64,000 bases of DNA, taken from an uncultured Aquimarina sp. GTDB lineage: Bacteria > Bacteroidota > Bacteroidia > Flavobacteriales > Flavobacteriaceae. The DNA is taken from NCBI GenBank assembly GCA_947498765.1, contig CANMLG010000028.1, forward strand, positions 1 through 64,000, read 5' to 3'. This document shows, one piece after another, positions 53,514 to 63,200 of the stretch (positions within the stretch are counted from its first letter, which is position 1; each line of letters starts with the position of its first letter). The notes under the pieces were generated by a model. The model searched no databases. It saw nothing but the letters and a program-made list of their open reading frames with translations, and was not told the origin of the DNA. The position numbers and the translations under genes are program-made.

Positions 53514-55397
53514 ATGGCTACTGGAAATATTAATGTTTCGGTTGAAAATATTTTTCCACTTATAAAAAAGTTTTTATACTCAGATCACGAAATTTTTCTT
53601 CGTGAACTAATTTCGAATGCTACTGATGCTACTTTAAAATTAAAGCATTTAACCAGTATCGGTGAGTCTAAAACCGAATACGGAAATCCTTTTATTGAAG
53701 TAAAAGTTGATAAAGAAGGAAAGAAAATTCACATCATTGACCAAGGTTTAGGAATGACTGCTGACGAGGTTGAAAAATACATCAACCAAGTTGCCTTTTC
53801 TGGAGCCGAAGAGTTTTTAGATAAATATAAGGACAGTGCTAAAGATGCTGGAATTATCGGACATTTTGGTCTTGGTTTTTATTCGGCCTTTATGGTTGCT
53901 GACAAGGTTGAAATTATTACCAAGTCACATACCGATGCTCCTGCAGCCTACTGGGTTTGTGATGGATCGCCAACTTTTATTTTAGAAGAATCGGATAAAA
54001 AAGAGCGCGGTACCGAAATTATTCTACACGTTAGTGAAGAAGAAACGGAATTTTTAGAAGATTCAAAAATTAGCGAGTTACTTGTAAAATATAACAAGTT
54101 TATGCCTGTACCAATCAAATTTGGTACTAAAACAGAAACTCTTCCAAAGCCCGAAGATGCAAAAGAAGAAGATCCTGCACCTACTCAAGAAGTAGACAAC
54201 TTTATCAACAACCCTACTCCAGCTTGGACAAAACAACCTGCTGATTTAGAAGATAAAGATTATAAGGATTTTTACCGCGAGTTGTATCCAATGCAATTTG
54301 AAGAACCTTTGTTTAACATTCACTTAAACGTAGACTATCCTTTTAATTTAACAGGTATTTTATACTTCCCTAAATTAGATCCAAGTGTTGGAATACAAAA
54401 GGATAAAATTCAATTATATCAAAATCAGGTATTTGTAACGGATAATGTTGAGGGTATTGTACCTGAGTTTTTAACCATGTTACGTGGTGTAATTGACTCA
54501 CCAGACATTCCATTAAACGTATCACGTTCATACTTACAGGCTGATGGAGCTGTTAAAAAAATATCAAGCTACATTACACGTAAAGTGGCAGATAAACTGA
54601 ACTCGTTATTTAAAAATAACCGCGAGGATTTTGAAGCTAAATGGAATGATATCAAAATTGTTATCGAATACGGAATGCTTTCTGAGGATAAGTTTTTTGA
54701 TAAAGCTAAAAACTTTGCCCTTATTCCAACGGTTGACAATGCCTATTTTACTTTTGATGAATTAAAAGAAAAAATTGAAGCTACTCAAACCGATAAGGAT
54801 GGAAAACTTGTGGTATTATATGCTTCTGACAAAGATGCACAACACAGTTACATTCAATCTGCCAAAGAAAAAGGTTACGAAATAGTATTATTAGACTCGC
54901 CAATTGTTTCTCACTTAATCCAAAAATTAGAAACTACCTACGAAAACACCACTTTTGTACGTGTGGATGGAGATCATATTGACAACTTAATCAAAAAGGA
55001 AGACACTGCCGTTTCTAAACTTAATGATGAAGAAAAAGAAGCTTTAAAAACCACTATTGAAGGAGTGGTTCCTAAAGAAACCTATACCGTTCAGGTAGAA
55101 GCTATGGACAGCCAAGCATCACCTTTTATTATAACGCAACCTGAGTTTATGCGTCGTATGAAAGAAATGCAACAAACTGGTGGTGGCGGAATGGCTATGT
55201 TTGGAAACATGCCCGAGACTTACAATTTGGTAGTTAATTCCAACCACAGCTTGGTTGAAAAAATTAATAGTGCCGAAAATGACGAATCAAAAGCTGCCTT
55301 AATCAAACAAGCATTGGATTTAGCAAAGCTGTCACAAAACTTACTTAAAGGTGAGGATTTAACCAACTTTGTGAAACGTAGTTTTGATCTTATTTAA
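53514..55397 (+). CDS. htpG: molecular chaperone HtpG (Hsp90)
   Basis: 627 residues, full length. The GHKL ATPase N-domain includes HEIFLRELISNATDATLKLKHL, IIDQGLGMTADEVEKYI and GIIGHFGLGFYSAFMV. The middle domain includes FNIHLNVDYPFNLTGILYFP and PLNVSRSYLQADGAVKKI. The C-terminal dimer domain is present. A Glu/Pro-rich linker (PKPEDAKEEDPAPTQEV) separates the N and middle domains. A cytosolic chaperone; a stress-type palindrome is upstream and a strong terminator follows. Confidence 0.97.
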   Translation: MATGNINVSVENIFPLIKKFLYSDHEIFLRELISNATDATLKLKHLTSIGESKTEYGNPFIEVKVDKEGKKIHIIDQGLGMTADEVEKYINQVAFSGAEEFLDKYKDSAKDAGIIGHFGLGFYSAFMVADKVEIITKSHTDAPAAYWVCDGSPTFILEESDKKERGTEIILHVSEEETEFLEDSKISELLVKYNKFMPVPIKFGTKTETLPKPEDAKEEDPAPTQEVDNFINNPTPAWTKQPADLEDKDYKDFYRELYPMQFEEPLFNIHLNVDYPFNLTGILYFPKLDPSVGIQKDKIQLYQNQVFVTDNVEGIVPEFLTMLRGVIDSPDIPLNVSRSYLQADGAVKKISSYITRKVADKLNSLFKNNREDFEAKWNDIKIVIEYGMLSEDKFFDKAKNFALIPTVDNAYFTFDELKEKIEATQTDKDGKLVVLYASDKDAQHSYIQSAKEKGYEIVLLDSPIVSHLIQKLETTYENTTFVRVDGDHIDNLIKKEDTAVSKLNDEEKEALKTTIEGVVPKETYTVQVEAMDSQASPFIITQPEFMRRMKEMQQTGGGGMAMFGNMPETYNLVVNSNHSLVEKINSAENDESKAALIKQALDLAKLSQNLLKGEDLTNFVKRSFDLI

Positions 55398-55432
55398 AAC
55401 ATGTTAAGGAATTAATTTTTCTTTTTTATAAT

Positions 55433-55480
55433 AAAAAATAACCTGAGTTTGATTTGTAAAATTAAGCTCAGGTTATTTTT
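55433..55480 (+). terminator. terminator of htpG
   Basis: AAAAAATAACCTGAG-n18-CTCAGGTTATTTTTT. Confidence 0.85.
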
Positions 55481-55679
55481 TGCACTTTATTAAACCCTAA
55501 TTATGTATTGAAACTTTGTCATGAGGCTGTGATATACAATAAATACTAGTGTTTTCTTGATTTCAGCATAGCACCCGTTATGGTTAAATTAAAAAATACA
55601 GTTTACAATAGTATTTGAAGTAGATCGCAGACGTAATAGATTTTTTAATGCATAATTCGGGTTAAACAAACAATAAAAT

Positions 55680-55787
55680 TTTGGGCGTGCCCTAAAGGTA
55701 GGGCTTTCCGTTACAATTCCTCGCTCTTCCTAACGTCAGGCTGTGGGATTTCCACTGCAATCCCTCACGTAAAAAAATCATAGCCAC
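55680..55787. repeat. REP-like intergenic element
   Basis: A GC-richer block in AT-rich DNA: TTGGGCGTGCCCTAAAGGTAGGGCTTTCCG … GTGGGATTTCCACTGCAATCCCTCACG. It contains short palindromic parts (GGGCGTGCCC, GTGGGATTTCCAC). Sequences of this kind recur between genes in many Flavobacteriaceae. Only one copy lies in this window. Confidence 0.55.
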
Positions 55788-55948
55788 AAATGTTATAAAT
55801 TAGTATTTCATATCGAACATCATCTTTTTCATATCAAAATTTCTCTTCTCGATACAATTTTCTATTGAAAATTACTCGAATCTACAATTTTGACACTTGA
55901 ATATAATTATGACTAATAAATTCAAAATACACACCTCAAATATCAATT

Positions 55949-57535
55949 ATGAAACAAATTACATTACTAGTTACTATTCTCTGTTTCACTTCTTGCGTAA
56001 GCACTAAACGTTTTAATACACAAATAGCAAAAGAACACAACCTAATTGAACTTCATAAAGATATTGATAAAGCCTACCATGAATTAAAAAAGCTACACCC
56101 AAAACTTTACCAATACATTTCAAAAAAAGACTTAGACTATAAATTCGATAGTTTAAAACAACATATTAATCAGCCTTTAAAAAGTCATGAATTTTACAAA
56201 AAATTAGCTCCAGTTATTGCTTCCATTAAACAAGGTCATATCTCAGTCTCCCCTCCTTTTAAAAAACGTACTACAAAAGAAAAAAAACACCGTAAAAAAA
56301 CATCTTTTGATTTTAATAAACTTGATTTTGAATATGTAAACAGTGCTTTTTTAATTAGTGCTAATTACAACAAAACTGATAAAGAAATTGTGGGTAGCGA
56401 GGTGATTAGTGTAAATAATGAACCTATTCAACAGATTATTCAGCAATCAAAAAAACGCTTTGCCTCCGATGGTTATAACACTACTTTCCATAACCGAATT
56501 ATAGCACATCATTTTTCGGGTATGTATCTAAAGTATAAAGGTGTGGTTATGGATAGTATTTGCTTGCAACTTAAAAACAAGGATTCTATTTATTACAAAA
56601 CCTTTACGCGTATTTTAAAAGAAAAATACCGAAAAAAGGACAGTACGATCACGCCTATCAAAAAAGTAAAATTAACTCCAGAACAAAGATTAGCGCATCG
56701 CAAAAAAAAGCGTTTCCAAAAAAAATATAACAAACAGCATGGTTTTATAAAATCGAAAAAATTATACCAACGCAATTTTAACTTTATAGGCAAAGATAGT
56801 TCCATTGCTTATTTAAAAATAAGAGGTTTCCATAATGGCAACTATAAAAAGTTTTATGAAAATAGTTTTAAAAAAATAGAGGCTGCCAAAACCAACACTT
56901 TAATTATTGATTTGCGTAATAACACTGGTGGTAGATTAAACGAAATTTACAAGCTTTACTCCTATTTAACCGATCAAGAGTTTCAGTTTGTAAATAAAGC
57001 CGAAAGCCGAACTCGGATTCCTGTTTTTAAAGCTGCTGCAACTGGAAATATCCCTTTATCTGTCAAATTTTTTAGCTATTTATTTAGCCCTATTTTAATT
57101 ACGCACGATCTATTAAAAACTTCTAAAAAAGGAAACAACATTTACTATAAACTCTCTAGTTCCAAAAGCAATAGTAAACCAAACCCCTTAAATTTTAAAG
57201 GAAAAATTTATGTGTTAATCAATGGCAATTCCTTTTCTGCGTCATCCATATTAGCCACAAATTTACATGCTACCAACAGAGCTACTTTTGTTGGCGAAGA
57301 AACTGGCGGCGGATATAATGGAACCGTTGCTGGTATTTATAAGTCGGTCTTACTTCCAAATTCGAAAATAAAATTTAATTTTGGATTAATGCAAATTGAG
57401 TCGCCTTATAAAAGTCAGCAAATTGGTCGAGGTATTATTCCAGATATTAAAATTACGCCTACCAAAAATGATAGATTACAAAAAATTGACCCTGAGCTAG
57501 AATGGATACTTACAAAGGAAAAACATAATTACTAA
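55949..57535 (+). CDS. S41 family peptidase, lipoprotein
   Basis: 528 residues. Lipobox in MKQITLLVTILCFTSC predicts a lipid anchor. A helical N-terminal region (~25-120) is followed by a PDZ-like part and the C-terminal protease domain: TLIIDLRNNTGGRLNEIYKLYSYL and KIYVLINGNSFSASSILATNLHA with the Ser nucleophile, then FVGEETGGGYNGT. A Lys/Arg-rich insertion (~235-260, KKRFQKKYNKQHGF) is unusual. Tail-specific-protease-like; probably periplasm-facing. 25 nt upstream of selO, so the two may be cotranscribed. Confidence 0.85.
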   Translation: MKQITLLVTILCFTSCVSTKRFNTQIAKEHNLIELHKDIDKAYHELKKLHPKLYQYISKKDLDYKFDSLKQHINQPLKSHEFYKKLAPVIASIKQGHISVSPPFKKRTTKEKKHRKKTSFDFNKLDFEYVNSAFLISANYNKTDKEIVGSEVISVNNEPIQQIIQQSKKRFASDGYNTTFHNRIIAHHFSGMYLKYKGVVMDSICLQLKNKDSIYYKTFTRILKEKYRKKDSTITPIKKVKLTPEQRLAHRKKKRFQKKYNKQHGFIKSKKLYQRNFNFIGKDSSIAYLKIRGFHNGNYKKFYENSFKKIEAAKTNTLIIDLRNNTGGRLNEIYKLYSYLTDQEFQFVNKAESRTRIPVFKAAATGNIPLSVKFFSYLFSPILITHDLLKTSKKGNNIYYKLSSSKSNSKPNPLNFKGKIYVLINGNSFSASSILATNLHATNRATFVGEETGGGYNGTVAGIYKSVLLPNSKIKFNFGLMQIESPYKSQQIGRGIIPDIKITPTKNDRLQKIDPELEWILTKEKHNY

Positions 57536-57560
57536 ATACGAACACCCATAAGGAATACCT

Positions 57561-59129
57561 ATGAAATTGAATGTGAATAGTATTGACCGATTTACGAAAG
57601 AGCTTCCAGCTGACAAGGATGTAGATAATAGCAGAAGACAAGTGGAAAAAGCTTGTTTTTCATATGTTACTCCCAAGTCTCCCAAAGCCCCTTCTTTAAT
57701 TCATGTTTCGACAGAAATGTTAACAAATTTAGGGCTTAAAGAAGAAGATGGAAAGCATTCCGAATTTCTTGATGTCGTTTCGGGAAAAACAGTGCTGCCC
57801 AATACAAAACCTTATGCGATGTGTTATGGAGGACATCAATTTGGTAATTGGGCAGGTCAGTTAGGAGATGGTAGAGCTATTAACCTCACTGAGATCAAAC
57901 ATAATAGTAAAATATGGGCATTACAATTAAAAGGAGCAGGAGAAACTCCCTATTCTAGAACTGCAGATGGATTAGCCGTATTGCGATCCTCAATCCGTGA
58001 GTATTTGTGTAGTGAGGCCATGTATTATTTGGGTGTACCGACTACCAGAGCTTTGTCTATAGTTTTATCCGGGAACAAGGTACTGCGCGATGTTTTATAC
58101 AATGGGAATCCTGCTTACGAAAAAGGGGCTATTGTATCGAGAGTTGCTCCATCATTTCTTCGTTTTGGTAATTACGAAATTTTTGCTTCAAGGGGTGATA
58201 AAACTACTTTGAAAACACTGGTAGATTATACCATAAAAAATCATTTTCCCCATTTAGGAATACCTTCCAAAAAAACTTATTTGGATTTCTTTCAAGAAGT
58301 AACAACGAAAAGTATGGATATGGTGATCCATTGGCAACGAGTAGGTTTTGTGCATGGAGTTATGAATACAGATAATATGTCCATTTTAGGACTTACTATT
58401 GATTATGGTCCTTACGGATGGTTAGAAGGCTATGATCATAATTGGACCCCTAACACTACAGATAGTAGACACAAAAGGTACCGTTACGGAACTCAACCTC
58501 AAATTGTATTGTGGAATTTATTACAATTGGCAAAAGCTCTTTATGTATTAATTGAAGATGCCACTGCCTTGGAAACAATTTTAGACACCTATCGCATTGA
58601 CGTTAAAGTGGGTCAATTAGCTATGATGAGAAGTAAACTTGGTTTACACAACACAGAGAATTTTGATGATCAGCTTATTGAGGATTTAGAAAAAGTATTG
58701 CAGCTAACAGAAACTGACATGACTATTTTTTTTAGAAACTTAGCAAACCTAAAAAAAGAACAATCAAATAATTGGTTTAATACCATTGAAGATGCTTTTT
58801 ATAAACCACAAGAAGTTGTTGGTGCTATAAAAGAAAACTGGACAAATTGGTTTAAAAACTATGAGAAGCGTTTATCCGTAGAAATATGGACAAATGAAGA
58901 ACGGAAAAATGCTATGAATAAAGTAAACCCCAAATATGTACTACGGAATTATATGGCACAATTAGCGATTGACGCCGCTGATAATGGAGATTATAAGGTA
59001 TTAGATGAGCTTTTCGTACTTTTAAAAAAACCTTATGACGAACAGCCAAAATCCTTAAAATGGTTTGCTAAACGCCCTGAATGGGCCCGACATAAAGTAG
59101 GCTGTTCTATGCTTTCTTGTAGTTCGTAG
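57561..59129 (+). CDS. selO: protein adenylyltransferase SelO (YdiU/UPF0061)
   Basis: 522 residues, full length. YGGHQFGNWAGQLGDGRAI and LKGAGETPYSRTADGLAVLRSSIREYLCSEAMYYLGVPTTRAL are the glycine-rich and Lys/Glu regions of this inverted pseudokinase fold. GVMNTDNMSILGLTIDYGPYGWLEGYD is the metal-binding loop. The C-terminus CSMLSCSS keeps the conserved Cys that is selenocysteine in some eukaryotic homologues. SelO AMPylates proteins on Ser/Thr/Tyr and is tied to redox stress. Confidence 0.95.
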   Translation: MKLNVNSIDRFTKELPADKDVDNSRRQVEKACFSYVTPKSPKAPSLIHVSTEMLTNLGLKEEDGKHSEFLDVVSGKTVLPNTKPYAMCYGGHQFGNWAGQLGDGRAINLTEIKHNSKIWALQLKGAGETPYSRTADGLAVLRSSIREYLCSEAMYYLGVPTTRALSIVLSGNKVLRDVLYNGNPAYEKGAIVSRVAPSFLRFGNYEIFASRGDKTTLKTLVDYTIKNHFPHLGIPSKKTYLDFFQEVTTKSMDMVIHWQRVGFVHGVMNTDNMSILGLTIDYGPYGWLEGYDHNWTPNTTDSRHKRYRYGTQPQIVLWNLLQLAKALYVLIEDATALETILDTYRIDVKVGQLAMMRSKLGLHNTENFDDQLIEDLEKVLQLTETDMTIFFRNLANLKKEQSNNWFNTIEDAFYKPQEVVGAIKENWTNWFKNYEKRLSVEIWTNEERKNAMNKVNPKYVLRNYMAQLAIDAADNGDYKVLDELFVLLKKPYDEQPKSLKWFAKRPEWARHKVGCSMLSCSS

Positions 59130-59219
59130 TAAACTACCACGGAGCATTATAAGCTTTTGAGGTGCCAATAAAAAAAGACGTGTTTTTTTTAAATTAAAGC
59201 GATGTTGCTAAGCATTTTA

Positions 59220-59471
59220 ATGAATTTTCAAGAAGGCTATACTGAAGGTATTTATAATAATAAAAAGTATGGCTTAACAAAAACAACATTCAATAAAGGA
59301 AAATCTATAAAATTTTATGCTAAAGAATTAGGCGGAAAAGATTTTATAAGTCTTAATTATTATATTACAAAAAGCAAAGAATTGTTAAAACCATGCGAAA
59401 TGCCCGAAAAAAAAGTAATTCACTTTTTAAATAATGTGAAGCTTATAGCCATTGAGAAAAATAACACTTAA
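59220..59471 (+). CDS. small hypothetical protein between selO and msrA
   Basis: 83 residues from MNFQEGYTEGIYNNKKYGLTKT (the track adds MLLSIL). GIYNNKKYGLTKTTFNKGKSIKFYAKELGGKDFISLNYYITKSKELLKPCEMPEKKVIHFLNNV reads as a small alpha/beta protein with good coding character. No named family recognised. The genes on either side (selO, msrA) both deal with redox-stress repair; a link is only positional. Confidence 0.65.
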   Translation: MNFQEGYTEGIYNNKKYGLTKTTFNKGKSIKFYAKELGGKDFISLNYYITKSKELLKPCEMPEKKVIHFLNNVKLIAIEKNNT

Positions 59472-59561
59472 AAAAGGGTTAATGTATAAATGAAAAAGAG
59501 GTGTTTTAGCATAGTTTTACATTATAAATAAAATTAAGTAACTCATATTAAAATTCACATT

Positions 59562-60062
59562 ATGGAAGATTTGAAGAGAGCCTATATCGCAGGGGGATGC
59601 TTTTGGGGAATGGAAGATTTATTTAGATCAAGACCTGGTATTAAAGATACAGAAGTCGGTTACCAAGGAGGAAAAAATGATAATCCAACCTACAAGAATC
59701 ATCCAGGGCATGCCGAGAGTATCGAATTAACTTATGCTCCAAGTGAGACATCATTTAAAGAAATTTTAGATTTCTTCTTTAGAATTCATAATCCTACCAC
59801 CATTGATCAACAAGGTAATGATCTAGGTTCAAGTTACCGATCTGTCATTTTTTATCAGAACGAAGAAGAGAAATCTATTGCCTCTGATATGATTTCACTA
59901 GTCAATACTTCGGGCAAATGGGAAGCTGATGTAGTTACTACGTTGGAACCTTATTCTACATTTTGGAAAGCTGAAGAAAGTCATCAAGATTATTTAGTTA
60001 AACACCCTAATGGCTATACTTGTCATTTTTTAAGATTTGAAGAAAGTTTTATTTCAGAATAA
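59562..60062 (+). CDS. msrA: peptide-methionine (S)-S-oxide reductase
   Basis: 166 residues. The catalytic motif AGGCFWGMEDLF is at the N-terminus. GYQGGKNDNPTYKNHPGHAESIELTYAP and HNPTTIDQQGNDLGSSYRSVIFY are diagnostic of MsrA. No further Cys for a CxxC resolving pair except one near the C-terminus (NGYTCHFLRF). Reduces S-methionine sulfoxide in the cytoplasm. Confidence 0.95.
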   Translation: MEDLKRAYIAGGCFWGMEDLFRSRPGIKDTEVGYQGGKNDNPTYKNHPGHAESIELTYAPSETSFKEILDFFFRIHNPTTIDQQGNDLGSSYRSVIFYQNEEEKSIASDMISLVNTSGKWEADVVTTLEPYSTFWKAEESHQDYLVKHPNGYTCHFLRFEESFISE

Positions 60063-60170
60063 AAGAAAACATTACAAGTAATCGATTATGCATTTTATTG
60101 AACTTACACAAAAAAATTATAGGACTTCATTTCATTAAATTTCGGAAATTCCAAACATTTACTTTTACCT

Positions 60171-60211
60171 AAAAAACCCAAGATTTAAAAAATTTAAATC
60201 TTGGGTTTTTT
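60171..60211. terminator. bidirectional terminator after msrA
   Basis: AAAAAACCCAAGATTTAAA-aaa-TTTAAATCTTGGGTTTTTT, a 19-bp perfect stem between convergent genes. Confidence 0.85.
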
Positions 60212-60289
60212 AATGAACTAACTAATGCTACTCTACAAATGTATTTCTTTTGGCCATTTGCTTATGCATTCTTTATAAAAATTTTTCAT

Positions 60290-63200
60290 TTATCTAATTA
60301 AACTAAAATGCCCTGTTTCTTGCTTACCATCAATCAATTTTGATACAAACCAATAATCATCGGCTGGCATATCTGTATTATTATAAATTCCATTCCATCG
60401 ATCCGTTGGTCTAAAACTTGCTAATAATTTTCCGTACCTATCATATATCTCAATATATTCAATAAGTGACATTGCTTTTGTACTTACTTGCCAAAAATCA
60501 TTCTCTGTATCTCCATTAGGAGTAAAAAACAAAGGATAATCCCTCTCTTTAGGAGGATTAACTCTAACTGTGAGTGTCGAATTTAATGTTGGACAACTGG
60601 TAATTGTTTCTATAATTTCATATACTATTTCCTGAACTTGATCTGAACTGTTGGTCAATACATCTGATATAATAATTGAGTTATTTCCAATAGTATTTTC
60701 ACCTTCAATAAAAATCCCATCACTTGTTGCTAGCCACGTAATATTATTGGGTAAAATGCTCATATTAGAAACTATATCATAATTTACCGATGTTCCACTT
60801 TCAATAGTAATTGTATCAAATTGAGGGACCTTTTCGGGAGTTACCGTAATAGTTAATGAAACTCTTTCACTTTCACAATCTGTAACATCTTTTTGAGATA
60901 CAAAATAGATATTTTCCGAAGCTACAGAAGTATCTATAATTGGTTTCGCAATTGGAGTGATTGAAAGCGCACTTGAATACCATACTACAGTTTCTGTAGC
61001 CGATATAAAAGTATCAATATCTAAAGGAGTATCTCCAAAACAAAATGATGGATCAGTAACAAAAGGAGCTTTAACGCTTGTACATGCCACAGGAACATCA
61101 TTATCCAAAATAGTTCCAATGGCTGTTTGCGCTATTGGATTGACAATTCCATCAACATTCACTATCGCTAATTCTAAAGTTTCCGTGTCTTCTTCAATAA
61201 AATCGTCTATTGTTTCTAACTCAAAATTTCCTGAACTCAAGCCTGCAGGAATTATAAGACTTAGTGGTTTTCTGATATAATCTCTAGGTAATGCCGTAAT
61301 ATTAGTAATTGAAAAGGTTACTTCAATATCTTTTGTAGGCACTTCTGTTAAGGTTATGGGAAATACCAAATTGCCTCCTTCAACAACACTATCTCCATTA
61401 TTAATAATTGCTGTTAACACACTTGATGTTGGCAAAACTGTAACTTCTAACTCTGAAGTTTGAGGAACACAACCCACTGATGGTATAGAAGCTATCCTAT
61501 AAGTAACCACTTCGGGTATATTTGATGTATTAGTCAATATATCTGAGATTACATCTAAGCTACTATTAATCAATGTTTCTCCAACAACATTATTGTTATT
61601 AGTCACTACACTCCAACTCAATGTACCGGACTCTAAGCCCATTTCAGCAACAATATCAAAACTGACATTAGCACCATTTATAATTGTTTTTGCATCAAAT
61701 TTCCCTGCATCTCCCTCTTTTATATTCACAACAACTTGTACCCTATCACTTTCACAATTAGTTGCAGTTCTTTGGGCAACATAATAAAAAGTAGTTGCCG
61801 CTACTGAAGTATCTATAATTGGTGCACTAATTGATGTACTACTCAACGCTGTATCATACCAAACAATAGTTTCTGTTGCAGTAACAAAAGTATTTATATC
61901 TGCTACTGTTTCTCCAATACAAAACTCTATATTTGCTACATTTGGTTTATCAATTGTTGGACAAGCCATATCATTATCTTCAATGGCTCCAATAGCTGTC
62001 GAAGTTATTGAATTGGGTACTCCATTTACATTTACAATAGCAACCTCTAGTTCCTCCACTAATTCTACTTCAACATCATCAATTGTAGAAATTACAAAAA
62101 CACCTTTATTAGTACCTGTTGTAATAGTTAGACTTGTTTCTAAAACTCCATAATCAGCTGGTAATGTTGAAATATCTGCAATAGCAAAAGTAATTTCAAC
62201 ATCGGTGGCGGCTAATTCGGTTAAGGTAACTTCAAATTCAAGATCATTTCCTTCAATAGTTGAAGTATCTGTTATAAATGCTGATAATACCGTGACTGGA
62301 GGCAAAATTGTAACCACCAATTCTGATGATTCTGGCGGACAACCTGTACTTGGAATTGATGTTATTTTATAAGTAACTGTCTCATTTAAATCAGTTGTAT
62401 TCACTAATATATCAGAAATAGTATCTGAGGTAACCGAAGTTATTGACTCACCAGTAATATTTGTGTTATCTACTGTTTCCCAACTAATAGTTCCTGCTTC
62501 TAATCCCATTTCGGCTACAATATCAAAATCAATATTACCACCACTTTGAATTGTTTTAGTTTCTGATTGAGAAACTCCACCTGCTTTCACCTCTACAACT
62601 ACCTCAACTCGATCACTTTCACAATCATCGGCGGTCTTTTGAGCTACATAATAAATTGTACTAGATGCCAAAGAAGTATCAATTATCGGTTTTGCTATCG
62701 CTGAAGTACTCAGCTCATCCACATACCAAACTATAGTTTCTGTTGCAGTAATATAAGTATCAATATCACTTACTGCATCTCCTATACAAAATTCAGGTAC
62801 ATTTTGTGTTGGTTCATCAACATCTATCAAAGCACAAAGATCCACTCCACTACAATCCAGAATAGCCTGAGCACTCACAAAATCCTTAGGTAAGCCTAAG
62901 GCATTGGTAAAAGCTAAGTTTACAATTTTAGAAGTGGCAGATGGACACGACGCTATTTCTCCCTTCCATGAATAGGTTATTTCTGTATCAGCTAAAACTG
63001 GTCCTGTTATTTTAGGATAGGTCACCACTCCTGAAGTGTTTACTCCTGAGCCATCAGCAGATATAAATGTAATCTCTGTAGGAATTGGATCTGTAATTTG
63101 TAAATCAAAAGCAGAATCTAAACTAGACTTATAAGCTATCAATTGATGTACCCCTGATGTTGAAGAACCATCTGGGCTTCCATTAATCACACCAGCATAA

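Larger units (their letters stand above)
55398..55948. other. intergenic region after htpG
   Basis: 551 bp: htpG terminator, then the GC-richer repeat-like element at 55680-55787, then an AT-rich upstream region for the S41 peptidase gene. No gene seen. Confidence 0.5.

Noticed and set aside
60957-61784. Plus-strand ORFs over the giant surface protein
   Set aside because: Shadows of the minus-strand repeats with no independent evidence.
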